The notes under the pieces: model-generated
The model's input: the letters and a program-made list of their open reading frames with translations, nothing else
Databases searched by the model: none
What the model was told of the DNA's origin: nothing
NCBI RefSeq assembly: GCF_004361835.1
Contig: NZ_SNWD01000006.1
Location: forward strand, 1 to 64,000
Length of the DNA: 64,000 bases
Direction: 5' to 3'
Origin: Stakelama pacifica
GTDB taxonomy: Bacteria > Pseudomonadota > Alphaproteobacteria > Sphingomonadales > Sphingomonadaceae
Translations under genes and position numbers: made by a program
In this document: one piece after another, positions 16,773 through 25,511 of the stretch
Layout of the letters: every line of letters starts with the position of its first letter
Numbering within the stretch: position 1 is the first letter of the stretch

Positions 16773-17729
16773 TTAATCGGGCGGGACTGCCGCCCGCTTC
16801 AGACGATCGCTGATCGCAGCGCCGATCCCGTGGTGGGGAATGGGCGCAACCGCGATGCGCGGTCTTTCCGCCATGTCCGCGCGGTGCAGTGCGTCGAACA
16901 GACGGGCCGCTGCTTCGATCAGGTCCCCGGTCGCCGAGAGGTTGTCGTCGCCCCGGACAGCGCCGAATCCGATCAGCCATTCGTCCGGCTGCGTAGCGCG
17001 TGCGTTGAGGCGCAGCGGCTTTCCCGGAGCATAATGGCTGGCGAGCTGGCCCGGTGCCTCGATGGCGTCGCCTGCCGCCGCGAGCGGTGTCTGCAACAGC
17101 GCCGCGATGTCCTCCGCAGCGATCGGGCCGGGGCGCAGCAGGCGCGGTGGCGGGCCGGGCGCGATGATCGTCGATTCCAGCCCGGCCTCGGTAGGCCCGT
17201 CATCGAGGATCAGCCGGATCCGCCCGCCCAGCGAACGCGCCACATGGGCGGCGCGGGTGGGGCTGATCGATCCGCTCGCATTGGCGCTGGGTGCGGCGAG
17301 CGGCTTGCCGCAGGCGCGCAGCAGCCCCTGCATCGCACGATGCGCGGGTACGCGGATCGCCACGGTCGAAAGTCCTGCGGTGACCAGCCCGGCAATCTCC
17401 GCATCCGCTCTGACCGGCAGCACGAGAGTCAGCGGTCCCGGCCAGAACGCTTCTGCCAGTTTCAGCGCCTCCGCGTCGAATTCAGCGATTCGCTGTGCTG
17501 CCTCGATATCGGGCACATGCACGATCAGCGGGTTGAAGCTGGGGCGTCCCTTGGCGGCATAGATGCCCGCCACCGCGCGCGAATCGGTTGCGTCGGCAGC
17601 GAGGCCATAGACGGTTTCGGTCGGCACCGCGACGCACTCCCCCCGTGCGATCGCTGCCGCAGCCTCACTCAGCGCGGCGTCGCCGTAGGGTAAGGTTCGC
17701 GTGTCGAGTCCGGGATTTGGCGTGCTCAC
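16773..17729 (-). CDS. tsaC: L-threonylcarbamoyladenylate synthase (Sua5 type)
   Basis: About 318 residues. It makes threonylcarbamoyl-AMP for the universal t6A37 tRNA modification. The YrdC domain shows VAVPTETVYGLAAD near residue 32, AAKGRPSFNPLIVH (K-x-R ATP/threonine site) and APSANASGSISPT. A C-terminal Sua5 extension (PGQLASHYAPGKPLRL onward) makes this the long Sua5 rather than the short TsaC form. The GTG at 17729 is chosen: a GGAGG lies upstream (at a long spacing), and the longer open frame would run antisense into the acyl-CoA dehydrogenase gene. It diverges from that gene. Confidence 0.88.
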   Translation of the reverse strand: MSTPNPGLDTRTLPYGDAALSEAAAAIARGECVAVPTETVYGLAADATDSRAVAGIYAAKGRPSFNPLIVHVPDIEAAQRIAEFDAEALKLAEAFWPGPLTLVLPVRADAEIAGLVTAGLSTVAIRVPAHRAMQGLLRACGKPLAAPSANASGSISPTRAAHVARSLGGRIRLILDDGPTEAGLESTIIAPGPPPRLLRPGPIAAEDIAALLQTPLAAAGDAIEAPGQLASHYAPGKPLRLNARATQPDEWLIGFGAVRGDDNLSATGDLIEAAARLFDALHRADMAERPRIAVAPIPHHGIGAAISDRLKRAAVPPD

Positions 17730-17775
17730 CGGTAACGCGCTATATCCTCCCGCAAAACCGGGCAAGAGAGGACCA

Positions 17776-19497
17776 ATGAGCTTTACCGCACCCGTCGCCG
17801 AACAGCGTTTCGTACTCGACCATATTGTCGGCATGGCACAGCTTGCCGAAACCGATCGCTTCGCCGCCGCCAGCCCCGATATGGTCGAAGCGGTACTCGA
17901 AGGTATCGGCCAGTTCGCCGCAGGCGAATGGGCGCCGCTCGACCGTAGCGGCGACACGGTCGGCGCGAAATGGACCGATGACGGGGTCGTCATGCCCAAA
18001 GGCTTTCGTGAGGCTTATCAGGCCTATGTCGAGGGCGGCTGGGGCACGATCGGATCTCCGGAAGAATTTGGCGGGCAGGGGCTTCCCTATGCGCTCGCCA
18101 CCGCAGTGCTCGAAACGCTGGGGGGTGCGAATATGAGCTTCGCGCTCGCCCCCACGCTGACCGTGGGCGCGATCGAAGCGCTGACGCATCACGGGTCGGA
18201 GGAGCAGCAGCGGCTATATCTGCCGCATCTGGCCACCGGCGCATGGACCGGCACGATGAACCTTACCGAACCGCAGGCGGGATCGGATGTCGGTGCGCTG
18301 AAGACTCGTGCTGAGCCGCGCGGGGACGGCACATGGGCGATCACCGGGACCAAGATCTATATCTCGTTCGGCGATCACGACATGACCGATAATATCGTTC
18401 ATCTGGTGCTTGCCCGCACGCCCGATGCTCCGGCGGGGACCAAGGGACTGTCGCTGTTCCTCGTGCCCAAATACCGGCTCGACGAAGAAGGCGCGCCGGG
18501 GGCGTTCAACGATATCAAGGTGGTGTCGATCGAGCATAAGATGGGCCTGCACGCCTCGCCCACCTGCGTGCTGTCGTTCGGCGACAATGGCGATTGCATC
18601 GGCGAGCTGATCGGTGCCGAGGGCGGCGGGATCGCGGCGATGTTCACGATGATGAACAATGCCCGGCTGAATGTAGGTCTGGAAGGCGTACAGGTCGCCG
18701 AACGTGCGACCCAGCGCGCGGTCGCTTATGCGAAGGATCGGGTGCAGTCGGCCCGCGCCGGTGCGGCGAGCCGCGATTCGGTTGCGATCATCGACCATCC
18801 CGATGTCCGCCGGATGCTGATGCGGATGAAAGCGCAGACTCAGGCGGCGCGCGCATTGGTCTATTATGCGGCGGGTCAGGTCGATCGCGCCAATCTGGGC
18901 GATGCGGATGCGAAAAAGCGGCTCGACCTGCTCACCCCGCTTGCCAAGGCGCATGGCACCGATCTGGGCTGCGAAGTCGCCGATATCGGCATTCAGGTGC
19001 ATGGCGGCATGGGCTATGTCGAGGAAACGGGCGCAGCGCAGCATTTCCGCGACGCCCGCGTCACGCGCATCTATGAAGGGACCAACGGCATTCAGGCAGC
19101 CGATCTGGTCGGGCGCAAGCTTAGCATGGACCATGGCTCGACGCTGAACGCGCTGCTCGCCGAGATGCGCGAAGGATCGCAGGGCGAAGCGCTGATCGCG
19201 CTGATCGATGCGTGCGGGGAAGTCGGACGCCATATGCTGGGCGCAGCGGTCGACGACCGGCTGGCCGCGTCCTATCCGTTTCTGACGATGCTGTCGGTCG
19301 CAGTGTGCGGCTGGCTACTGGAGCGGGAAGGTCGCGCGATCGATGATTCCGACAGTTCGGATTTCGCGAAGATGAAGCGGGCGGTGACTCGCTTCTATGG
19401 CGATCAGATTGTGCCGGAAGCCCTGGGGTTGCAAGCGTCGGCGCTTGCCCCGGCCGATGCGCTGTACGCGATCGGGCCGGAGGCGTTCGCCGCCTGA
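17776..19497 (+). CDS. Acyl-CoA dehydrogenase (FadE-like, about 570 aa)
   Basis: A 573-residue FAD-dependent acyl-CoA dehydrogenase of the long subclass with an extra C-terminal domain. FAD/substrate segments are MNLTEPQAGSDVGALKT and GTKIYISFGDHDM; the base is Glu434 in IYEGTNGIQ. The family catalyses alpha,beta-oxidation of acyl-CoA in beta-oxidation, passing electrons to ETF. The start at 17776 is preceded by AGAGAGGA. Its stop codon lies inside a perfect palindrome shared with the convergent zinc-ribbon gene. Confidence 0.92.
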   Translation: MSFTAPVAEQRFVLDHIVGMAQLAETDRFAAASPDMVEAVLEGIGQFAAGEWAPLDRSGDTVGAKWTDDGVVMPKGFREAYQAYVEGGWGTIGSPEEFGGQGLPYALATAVLETLGGANMSFALAPTLTVGAIEALTHHGSEEQQRLYLPHLATGAWTGTMNLTEPQAGSDVGALKTRAEPRGDGTWAITGTKIYISFGDHDMTDNIVHLVLARTPDAPAGTKGLSLFLVPKYRLDEEGAPGAFNDIKVVSIEHKMGLHASPTCVLSFGDNGDCIGELIGAEGGGIAAMFTMMNNARLNVGLEGVQVAERATQRAVAYAKDRVQSARAGAASRDSVAIIDHPDVRRMLMRMKAQTQAARALVYYAAGQVDRANLGDADAKKRLDLLTPLAKAHGTDLGCEVADIGIQVHGGMGYVEETGAAQHFRDARVTRIYEGTNGIQAADLVGRKLSMDHGSTLNALLAEMREGSQGEALIALIDACGEVGRHMLGAAVDDRLAASYPFLTMLSVAVCGWLLEREGRAIDDSDSSDFAKMKRAVTRFYGDQIVPEALGLQASALAPADALYAIGPEAFAA

Positions 19498-19507
19498 TCA
19501 GGCGGCG
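19488..19507. terminator. Perfect 20-base palindrome holding both convergent stop codons
   Basis: CGCCGCCTGATCAGGCGGCG is fully self-complementary. The plus-strand TGA (19495-19497) and the minus-strand TGA (19498-19500) abut at its centre. The symmetry could form a hairpin only with strained loop pairing and has no T-run, so a terminator role is tentative. Confidence 0.4.
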
Positions 19508-19731
19508 AGCGGCGCTGGTTGGGTGCGGCGCGTGCCGCGGACGAGGCCGGTTCCGATCGAACCGCCCTCGTTCAGCGGCAGTGCGGTTTCGCAAAAGGCG
19601 CATTCGGCGACGCTGCGCCCGACGATCCAATGCGTATTGCCGCATCCCGGGCAGTGATTGACCTCATGCATGCGATACGAAATCCGGTATCCGGTCCGTC
19701 CCGGCAGCGACTGGTCGCGAAACTGGTGCAT
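19498..19731 (-). CDS. Small zinc-ribbon protein
   Basis: A 77-residue protein with two Cys pairs, NHCPGCGN and AECAFCE, spaced 15 residues apart. This is the pattern of a zinc ribbon. The N terminus is basic and the C terminus is low-complexity (RRTQPAPLAA). Function is unknown. The start is supported by AAGGAGT 7 bases upstream. Its 3' end meets the acyl-CoA dehydrogenase gene stop to stop. Confidence 0.65.
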   Translation of the reverse strand: MHQFRDQSLPGRTGYRISYRMHEVNHCPGCGNTHWIVGRSVAECAFCETALPLNEGGSIGTGLVRGTRRTQPAPLAA

Positions 19732-19748
19732 CTCGGTTACTCCTTAAA

Positions 19749-19792
19749 GCATTTTCCAGTCGGGTGGACTCACCCGACGGTTTAGAAAATGC
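19749..19792. repeat. Extended imperfect palindrome
   Basis: GCATTTTC (19749-19756) pairs with GAAAATGC (19785-19792). Inside it GTCGGGT-GGACTC-ACCCGAC forms a 7-base stem (19759-19778). It lies in the 267-base gap between the zinc-ribbon gene and the GntR gene, which otherwise shows no coding signal. It may be a dispersed intergenic repeat or structured leader. Confidence 0.5.
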
Positions 19793-19998
19793 GTCAAAAC
19801 AATAATCCAGAGCGGCCGATCTGATGCAATCAGGGCGTAAACCGCTCCAGAAACTTTGCAGGAATAACCGGGCGGCAGTCCGTTTGGTTCCGGCGACGAG
19901 CTGAGGTGAAGCCAGCGAACGACCGGTATCGTTGCCGAAGTGCAACAGTGGTGTTGCCCCGTTTTCAGCGGAAACGCGCCGCTCCGTTCGCCATTATC

Positions 19999-20355
19999 TC
20001 AGGCGATTTCCGGCCCCATGAGTTTTTCCATATCGAGGCCGAGCAATACTATATGTTCACGAATGCGCGGCCATTGTCCGGTCAGAAACCGCTCGCGTTC
20101 GGCCGTGCGCAGCCGTTCCACCGCGCCGGGCAGCAGGAACATGCCGACGCCGCGGCGCACGGTGACATAGCCGTCGTCCTGAAAGGTCTGATATGCCTTG
20201 GCCACGGTCAGCGGGTTGGCGCCATAATCGGCCGCAAGCGCCCGAACCGAGGGAAGCTGATCGCCCGCGCCATAATCGCCGCGCAGGATCGCCGCCGCAA
20301 TCTGCGCCCGCAGCCGCAGATAGACCGGGCCTTCCTCTTGTTCATTAGCTGTCAT
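19999..20355 (-). CDS. GntR-family (YtrA subfamily) transcriptional regulator
   Basis: A 118-residue repressor-type protein. The winged helix-turn-helix (about 10-78) contains LPSVRALAADYGANPLTVAKAY and the wing VTVRRGVGMFL. A short helical tail of about 40 residues follows, which defines the YtrA class. Such regulators usually control ABC transporter genes next to them, but none lies immediately adjacent here, so the target is unclear. It follows the nitroreductase gene by 45 bases on the same strand. Confidence 0.85.
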   Translation of the reverse strand: MTANEQEEGPVYLRLRAQIAAAILRGDYGAGDQLPSVRALAADYGANPLTVAKAYQTFQDDGYVTVRRGVGMFLLPGAVERLRTAERERFLTGQWPRIREHIVLLGLDMEKLMGPEIA

Positions 20356-20400
20356 GGTGACTTAATACAGCAACGGGCCGCAAAAGGCCAGTGCGTAGAA

Positions 20401-20985
20401 TTACGATCCGTCCCAGCGCGAGGCCATGTCGTCGAAATCGGGGCGGGGACGTTCGGTGAGCGGCTTGTCGGGCGTGCCGATGAACACGAACCCCGCGATC
20501 CGCTCCGGCGCGTTGCCGAACGCATCGCGCACCCGATCATCATAGGCAGCCCATCCGGTCAGCCATCCCGCAGCAAAGCCCATCGCATGGGCTGCATGGC
20601 ACAGATTCATCGTCGCCGCGCCCGCCGAAAGCTCCTGCTCCCAAAGCGGAATGTGGCTTTCGGTGCGCGGCGAAAACAGCGTTACGATCAGCGTCGGTGC
20701 CTGATGCGCGAATTGCTCGATCGCCTCGATCTCCAGCCGCCCGGCATCGGGTTTTCCAGCCAGATAGGCGGCTTTTAGCATATCGGCAAAGGCTTCCCGG
20801 CGGTCGTCGGGCACCACCACGAAGCGCCAGGGGCCAAGCTTGCCATGATCGGGCGTGCGGCCCGCAATCGCGATCATCCGGCCGATCTGATTGTCATCCG
20901 GGCCGGGAGCGACAAGGTCGCGCGGCTTGCCCGAACGGCGCGTTTCGAGCAGCGACAATGGGGTGGTGGGATCGTTGAAATTCAT
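20401..20985 (-). CDS. Nitroreductase-family protein (YdjA-like)
   Basis: A 194-residue FMN-dependent oxidoreductase. It has the N-terminal ETRRSGKP phosphate-binding segment, DHGKLGPWRFVVV near 46-58 and the helix MNLCHAAHAMGFAAGWLTGW (about 125-144) typical of the short YdjA/TdsD branch. The family reduces nitroaromatics or quinones with NAD(P)H; the natural substrate is unknown. It diverges from the POT transporter gene across 137 bases. Confidence 0.85.
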   Translation of the reverse strand: MNFNDPTTPLSLLETRRSGKPRDLVAPGPDDNQIGRMIAIAGRTPDHGKLGPWRFVVVPDDRREAFADMLKAAYLAGKPDAGRLEIEAIEQFAHQAPTLIVTLFSPRTESHIPLWEQELSAGAATMNLCHAAHAMGFAAGWLTGWAAYDDRVRDAFGNAPERIAGFVFIGTPDKPLTERPRPDFDDMASRWDGS

Positions 20986-21122
20986 GGCGTGTATCTAGGT
21001 ACAGGCACCGGTACGAACAACCGGGCTTCACAGCGCGCGGTTTGCCGTTAGTCTGCGCGCTTTCATCCGCGCGACATCCGCTCGCGGAATTAAAATCATA
21101 TTGTTCAGGGAGTATCCGCCTG

Positions 21123-22724
21123 ATGGCGAGTGCCAATCCGGTCCCTATGACGGAGAAGACCTTTCTGGGTCATCCGCTCGGACTCATCATCCTTTTCTTC
21201 GCGGAGATGTGGGAGCGCTTTTCCTATTACGGAATGCGCGCGCTGCTCATCTTCTACCTTACCAAACACTGGCTGTTTTCGGACAGCGATGCGTCCGTCA
21301 TCTATGGTGCCTATACCTCGCTGGTCTATATCACGCCGGTACTGGGCGGCTGGCTCGCCGATAAATATCTGGGACAGCGAAAAGCAGTGATGTTCGGCGC
21401 GGTCGTGCTGACATTGGGCCATGCGCTGATGGCGTTCGAAGGCAATGGCGGTCAGGGCGATCCGACCATCAACATATTCTGGCTGGCACTCGCCTTCATC
21501 ATCGTCGGATCGGGATTCCTCAAAGGAAATATCTCGGTGATCGTGGGCCAGCTCTATCCGATCAAGGATGTGCGGCGCGACGGTGCGTACACCATCTTCT
21601 ATATGGGGATTAACCTCGGATCGCTGATCGGGGTGCTGATCACCGGCTATCTGGGCGAACATTATGGCTGGTCCTACGGCTTCGGCGCGGCGGGGATCGG
21701 CATGTTGCTGGGTCTGGTCGTGTTCGTGCTCGGCAAACCGCTGCTGCTGGGCAAGGGCGAGCCGCACAACCCTGCGCTGCTGAAAGAGCGTGTCGCAGGC
21801 GTGCCGCGCGAATGGCTGGTCTATCTGGCGGGCGTGGCCGCGATCGGTGTGCTGTGGCTGCTGATCCAGTATCAGGCGGTCGTCGGGTGGCTGCTCGGCA
21901 TTTCGGGACTGGCACTGCTCGGCTATATCGCATTCATCGCCTTCACCAAGCTGTCGAAGCGTGAGCGCGACCGCATCCTCGTCATCATCTTCCTGCTGGT
22001 GCTGCAGCCGGTCTTCTGGGGCCTGTTCGAGCAGGCAGGTGCGTCGGTGAATCTCTATACCGACCGCTATGTCGACCGGATGCTGTTCGGCTGGGAAGTC
22101 CCGGCGACCTGGTTCCAGTCGGTCAATTCGGCGTTCATCCTGCTGTTCGGCCCGGTCTTCGCATGGACATGGACCTCGCTTGGCCGTCGCGGGCTGGAGC
22201 CGTCGACGCCTGCCAAATTCGGCATCGGCATCATTCTGGTCGGCCTTGGCTTCATGGCGCTCAACTGGGGTGCGCAGGCCATGGGCGTAGACGTGCAGAC
22301 ATCGATGTGGCTGATCGTCCTGCTGTACCTGCTCCACACCATGGGTGAGCTTTCGCTCTCGCCGGTCGGACTGTCGGCGATGAACCGGCTTGCGCCCTGG
22401 CACATGGCCGGGCTGATCATGGGCGGCTGGTTCTTTGCAACGGCCGGCGGCAATTTCGTCGCGGGCCAGATTTCGGCGCTTGCCGGGGCAGACGGCGCGG
22501 AAGGCGGCGAAGCGGCGAAGGAACTGTATCTGCAGGTCTGGAATACCGTCGGCTGGATCGCCTTCGGGATCGGCATTGCCGTGCTGCTGGTATCGCCCTT
22601 CATCAAGAAGCTTCAGCATCTCGACACGCTGGAGGAAGACACCGATCACGCCATGGCGGGCGAGAGCGAGCTCGCCGAGCCGCAGGCCGCGGGGCGCGAT
22701 ACCTGGGAGGAAACGCGCCGCTGA
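21123..22724 (+). CDS. POT-family proton-dependent oligopeptide transporter
   Basis: A 533-residue inner-membrane transporter with about 14 hydrophobic segments. The proton-coupling motif ExxERFxYYG is intact as EMWERFSYYG (28-37), followed by the PTR2 signature region near GAYTSLVYITPVLGGWLAD. It imports di- and tripeptides with protons (DtpT/YjdL-like). The ATG at 21123 is chosen because GGGAG precedes it; the frame is open upstream to 21042 without a ribosome site. It is followed 27 bases later by the NnrU-like gene. Confidence 0.9.
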   Translation: MASANPVPMTEKTFLGHPLGLIILFFAEMWERFSYYGMRALLIFYLTKHWLFSDSDASVIYGAYTSLVYITPVLGGWLADKYLGQRKAVMFGAVVLTLGHALMAFEGNGGQGDPTINIFWLALAFIIVGSGFLKGNISVIVGQLYPIKDVRRDGAYTIFYMGINLGSLIGVLITGYLGEHYGWSYGFGAAGIGMLLGLVVFVLGKPLLLGKGEPHNPALLKERVAGVPREWLVYLAGVAAIGVLWLLIQYQAVVGWLLGISGLALLGYIAFIAFTKLSKRERDRILVIIFLLVLQPVFWGLFEQAGASVNLYTDRYVDRMLFGWEVPATWFQSVNSAFILLFGPVFAWTWTSLGRRGLEPSTPAKFGIGIILVGLGFMALNWGAQAMGVDVQTSMWLIVLLYLLHTMGELSLSPVGLSAMNRLAPWHMAGLIMGGWFFATAGGNFVAGQISALAGADGAEGGEAAKELYLQVWNTVGWIAFGIGIAVLLVSPFIKKLQHLDTLEEDTDHAMAGESELAEPQAAGRDTWEETRR

Positions 22725-22751
22725 TCCATAAGCCATAACCCAAAGGGGGAA

Positions 22752-23444
22752 ATGACGATGATGAACCTGGTGCTTGCGTGTGTCGCGTTTGTTGGAAGCC
22801 ATTTCCTCCTGTCCCACCCGCTTCGCCCGCCGCTTGTTCGGCGGCTGGGCGAACAGGGATTTATGGGCGTCTATTCGCTGGTCGCGTTTGCGACGCTGGG
22901 CTGGGTGGTCTTCGCCTATCGGGCGATCCCGATGCAGCTATTCTGGTGGCATGTCGGCGACGGGCTCTGGACGCTGGCGACGCTGATCATGCTGCTGGCG
23001 AGCGTGCTGCTGGTCGGGTCGCTCCACGGCAATCCCGCACTTCCCGGACAGGCGGAGGGGGAGCGCCCGCCCGCGCCGCGCGGCGTCTTCGCGATCACCC
23101 GTCATCCGATGATGTGGAGCTTCGCGCTCTGGTCGCTGGCGCATATCCTTGTCCTGCCCGTTGCGGCGAACATCGTTCTGGCGATCGCCGTGGCGATTCT
23201 GGCGCTGGTCGGCGCTGCGCTGCAGGATCGGAAAAAGGCGCGGCTCGAACCGATATTCTGGCCACGTTGGGAGGGGGTGACCTCCTACTGGCCGTTCGCC
23301 GCGCTTGGCTCGGGCCGGGCACAATGGGCAGCGGCCATGCCGGGCGCGCCCGCGCTGATCGGCGGTGTCGCGCTATGGCTGATCGCGACATGGGCACATA
23401 TGCCGCTCGCCGGATGGCCCGCCGGTATCTGGCGGTGGGTGTGA
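22752..23444 (+). CDS. NnrU-family membrane protein
   Basis: A 230-residue protein with about 6-7 membrane helices. The N-terminal FVGSHFLLSHPLRPPLV and ITRHPMMWSFALW are characteristic of the NnrU family. NnrU was first linked to nitrite/nitric oxide reduction, while relatives such as isoprenylcysteine methyltransferase-like proteins and 15-cis-zeta-carotene isomerase share the fold. No denitrification genes are nearby, so a role in denitrification is not supported. GGGGGAA precedes the start. Confidence 0.82.
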   Translation: MTMMNLVLACVAFVGSHFLLSHPLRPPLVRRLGEQGFMGVYSLVAFATLGWVVFAYRAIPMQLFWWHVGDGLWTLATLIMLLASVLLVGSLHGNPALPGQAEGERPPAPRGVFAITRHPMMWSFALWSLAHILVLPVAANIVLAIAVAILALVGAALQDRKKARLEPIFWPRWEGVTSYWPFAALGSGRAQWAAAMPGAPALIGGVALWLIATWAHMPLAGWPAGIWRWV

Positions 23445-23448
23445 TCGG

Positions 23449-24951
23449 TTAAGGTGCCGAGACCTGAAACACATCGCCATCGGCGTCGACGATGAAAAAG
23501 ATACCTGCCCGATTGACCGCGATGTGCGTGATAGCGGTCAGCTTTCCCTGATCGGTGGTGATGTCCGCCTTGTGGTGCGCGAGCACTTCCAGCCCCAGGT
23601 CGGCACCAGGCGTCATCCGCTTCTGCGCAATCGTCCATAGCCCGCCCTTATCATCGCCAAACACGAACTGGCCTGCGAAAAGGCCGGCTCCGCTTGGCGA
23701 TGGGCGCCCGGGGCCGATACGCGGTCCGTTGGCGCCAATCGGGAAGGTGATCGACGGGAGCAGATTGTGCGGGTTCGGCTGATCGACCACAGGGTCTTGC
23801 CCTTCCAATTGCGGCCATCCCAGAAAGGCACCCTTGTCGTTGACCAAATCAAGGACATCGACCTCGTCCGCTTTTGCTTCGCCACGGTCTGCGAGGATGA
23901 GGCGCGAGTCTTGCAGCCACAAATCCTGCGGATCGTGCAGGCCGGTCGCCCATATCGCGCGCGTTGCCCATTGGCTCTGATCGGCACCATCCATTCCATC
24001 GGGGATGTAATAAACAATCGATGCTCCGGCATAGGGATCGGGGTTCTTGATGAAATGCAGAATTTTGCCCAGGGGCGACGTCAAATCGGCGGCCTTGTCG
24101 GGCTCACCAGCATCGCCAGTTGCCAGAAAGAACCCGCCCGATCCGTCAAGCGTAAGCGCGCCGCCCCGGGGCACCGATCCCGACGGCATTACGAAAGATA
24201 TAAAGGGACGTGGCTGCAATCCGCTTTCCGACGCCGAGATTTGCAAGACTGGACGTACAACCATGTAATCCGAGTCCAGGAAGGCGCTGACCCACAATTC
24301 GTTCGTATTGGAAGCACCGGGGGGAAGGGTCATGCCGGTGACGCCGTGAACGCCATCATCGGATATGTCCGCCATCGCGGCCCATAGCGTTTTGGCTCCG
24401 GTGGCAGGCGACACGCGATAAATTTTGCCATTCCGTTGCGCGATCAACAGGTCGTCACTGTCAGGGGCGCTGACAGCCGCGACCACGTCAACCAATCCCG
24501 ATCCCACACGCTTGAGATGGATGTCGTCCGCTACGTTCGACACGCGGACGGTCAGGTTCATCGTCGCGGTATCAACACCGTTGCTTGCGGACAGGCGAAC
24601 CTCGAACTGGTTGTCGTGGTTGGCGTCCTCCGCAGCCTCGAAATCAGGCAAGCGGGTGAAGGATAGTTTGCCATCCTCGGTAATCGTGAAAAAGTCCGCA
24701 TCCGCTCCCCCGGTGATTGCAAAAGCGACCGGGCGGCCCTGAACGTCTTGTGCCGCGGCTCGATAGGTTAGCGGCTGATTTTCCAATACATCGTCGGTGG
24801 AGATGGAAGTGAATGCGACCTGCGTAGTAGGGGTGGGGGTCGGCGCTGGCGGGGTAACCACCGTGCCATCGCCGCCGCCGCCGCAACCGACCAGCAATGT
24901 TGCCGCAGCGATCGCCATATAGCTCGCCGCCGCCTGCTTCAAAGAAATCAT
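23449..24951 (-). CDS. Lipoprotein, PQQ-dependent sugar dehydrogenase-like, with cadherin-like domain
   Basis: About 500 residues. A lipoprotein signal ends in the lipobox LLVGC near residue 23, followed by a Gly-rich and Thr/Pro-rich linker. A cadherin/Ig-like region (about 45-135) includes FAITGGADADFFTI and FEVRLSASNG. The C-terminal half (about 145-500) is a glucose/sorbosone-dehydrogenase-like six-bladed propeller, with TGLHDPQDLW and GDAGEPDKA. It is predicted to be an envelope-anchored sugar oxidoreductase; PQQ binding is not proven from sequence. The start at 24951 is supported by GGGGGGAG upstream and gives a normal lipoprotein signal. Confidence 0.78.
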   Translation of the reverse strand: MISLKQAAASYMAIAAATLLVGCGGGGDGTVVTPPAPTPTPTTQVAFTSISTDDVLENQPLTYRAAAQDVQGRPVAFAITGGADADFFTITEDGKLSFTRLPDFEAAEDANHDNQFEVRLSASNGVDTATMNLTVRVSNVADDIHLKRVGSGLVDVVAAVSAPDSDDLLIAQRNGKIYRVSPATGAKTLWAAMADISDDGVHGVTGMTLPPGASNTNELWVSAFLDSDYMVVRPVLQISASESGLQPRPFISFVMPSGSVPRGGALTLDGSGGFFLATGDAGEPDKAADLTSPLGKILHFIKNPDPYAGASIVYYIPDGMDGADQSQWATRAIWATGLHDPQDLWLQDSRLILADRGEAKADEVDVLDLVNDKGAFLGWPQLEGQDPVVDQPNPHNLLPSITFPIGANGPRIGPGRPSPSGAGLFAGQFVFGDDKGGLWTIAQKRMTPGADLGLEVLAHHKADITTDQGKLTAITHIAVNRAGIFFIVDADGDVFQVSAP

Positions 24952-25056
24952 GTCCAATAAACTCCCCCCAGACAATTTGCATAAGGAGAAGTTTCCCAAC
25001 GGGAAAGCGATATTTATAACATTAAGCGAGCGGCAAAGCCTTCGATTTCAGGCGCT

Positions 25057-25281
25057 TCACACGAGGCGGATCGTCTCTACCGTCAGCATTCCGTCGGCTT
25101 CGACAATGCCGGTCAGCGCGACTCGCTTTTCGACCTCATCCACCGGGGTTCGCGGCAGGAGCAACGGCAACCGCGCGCCATGTTCGCATTGCAGCACGAA
25201 CCCGCCCGCTTCGCGCACCAGTCGCCCGGTTTCGGCGACCCGCATGCCCGCGTCGGCACCTTGCGATGAGGGCAGCGGCAT
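25057..25281 (-). CDS. DUF5818-type small protein
   Basis: A 74-residue all-beta protein with the segments GRLVREAGGFVLQCE, LPLLLPRTPVDEVEKRVALTG and DGMLTVETI, matching the pattern I associate with sphingomonad DUF5818 proteins. Function is unknown. Its ATG shares one base with the TGA of the gene before it (TGATG), so it is translationally coupled and ends the acs transcription unit. Confidence 0.6.
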   Translation of the reverse strand: MPLPSSQGADAGMRVAETGRLVREAGGFVLQCEHGARLPLLLPRTPVDEVEKRVALTGIVEADGMLTVETIRLV

Positions 25282-25511
25282 CAGTCGGGCACCACGCGCG
25301 GATGGGCGATGCGAAGATCGTCGGCGAGCCGCTCGATCACCGCATTTTCGGCTGCGCTGCCTGTCGGGCTGACATTCCAGTTGCAATGCGGATGCGTGGC
25401 GGGATCGTACAGCCTGACCGGCCCGAGTGCGAGCCGCCAGCGCCGCTGATTCCCGCCCGCCTGTTTCAGCAGCGTGCGAAGGAACAGATCTTCGAGTTCG
25501 CCGACCCTCAC
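25281..25511 (-). CDS. Small hypothetical protein coupled to acs (76 aa)
   Basis: A 76-residue soluble protein with an N-terminal helix ([17 protein letters not shown]), a strand segment ([15 protein letters not shown]) and a C-terminal helix ([18 protein letters not shown]). No family was recognised. It starts with GTG that overlaps the acs stop (GTGA) and its own stop overlaps the next ATG, so it depends on acs translation. [12 protein letters not shown] in the middle could be a surface loop. A role linked to acetyl-CoA synthetase is possible but only by position. Confidence 0.6.
   Translation of the reverse strand: MRVGELEDLFLRTLLKQAGGNQRRWRLALGPVRLYDPATHPHCNWNVSPTGSAAENAVIERLADDLRIAHPRVVPD

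Noticed and set aside
17730..17999. Upstream extension of the Sua5-type gene to 408 residues
   Set aside because: It would run antisense through the acyl-CoA dehydrogenase start; the extra residues do not look like YrdC sequence.
21105..22817. A 570-codon open frame antisense to the POT transporter gene
   Set aside because: Gln/Asp/His-rich translation with no domain pattern; the transporter on the plus strand has clear motifs and a ribosome site.
23449..24951. Treating the lipoprotein as a proven PQQ-dependent glucose dehydrogenase
   Set aside because: The propeller pattern is present but PQQ and Ca2+ ligands could not be assigned with confidence by eye; kept as dehydrogenase-like.
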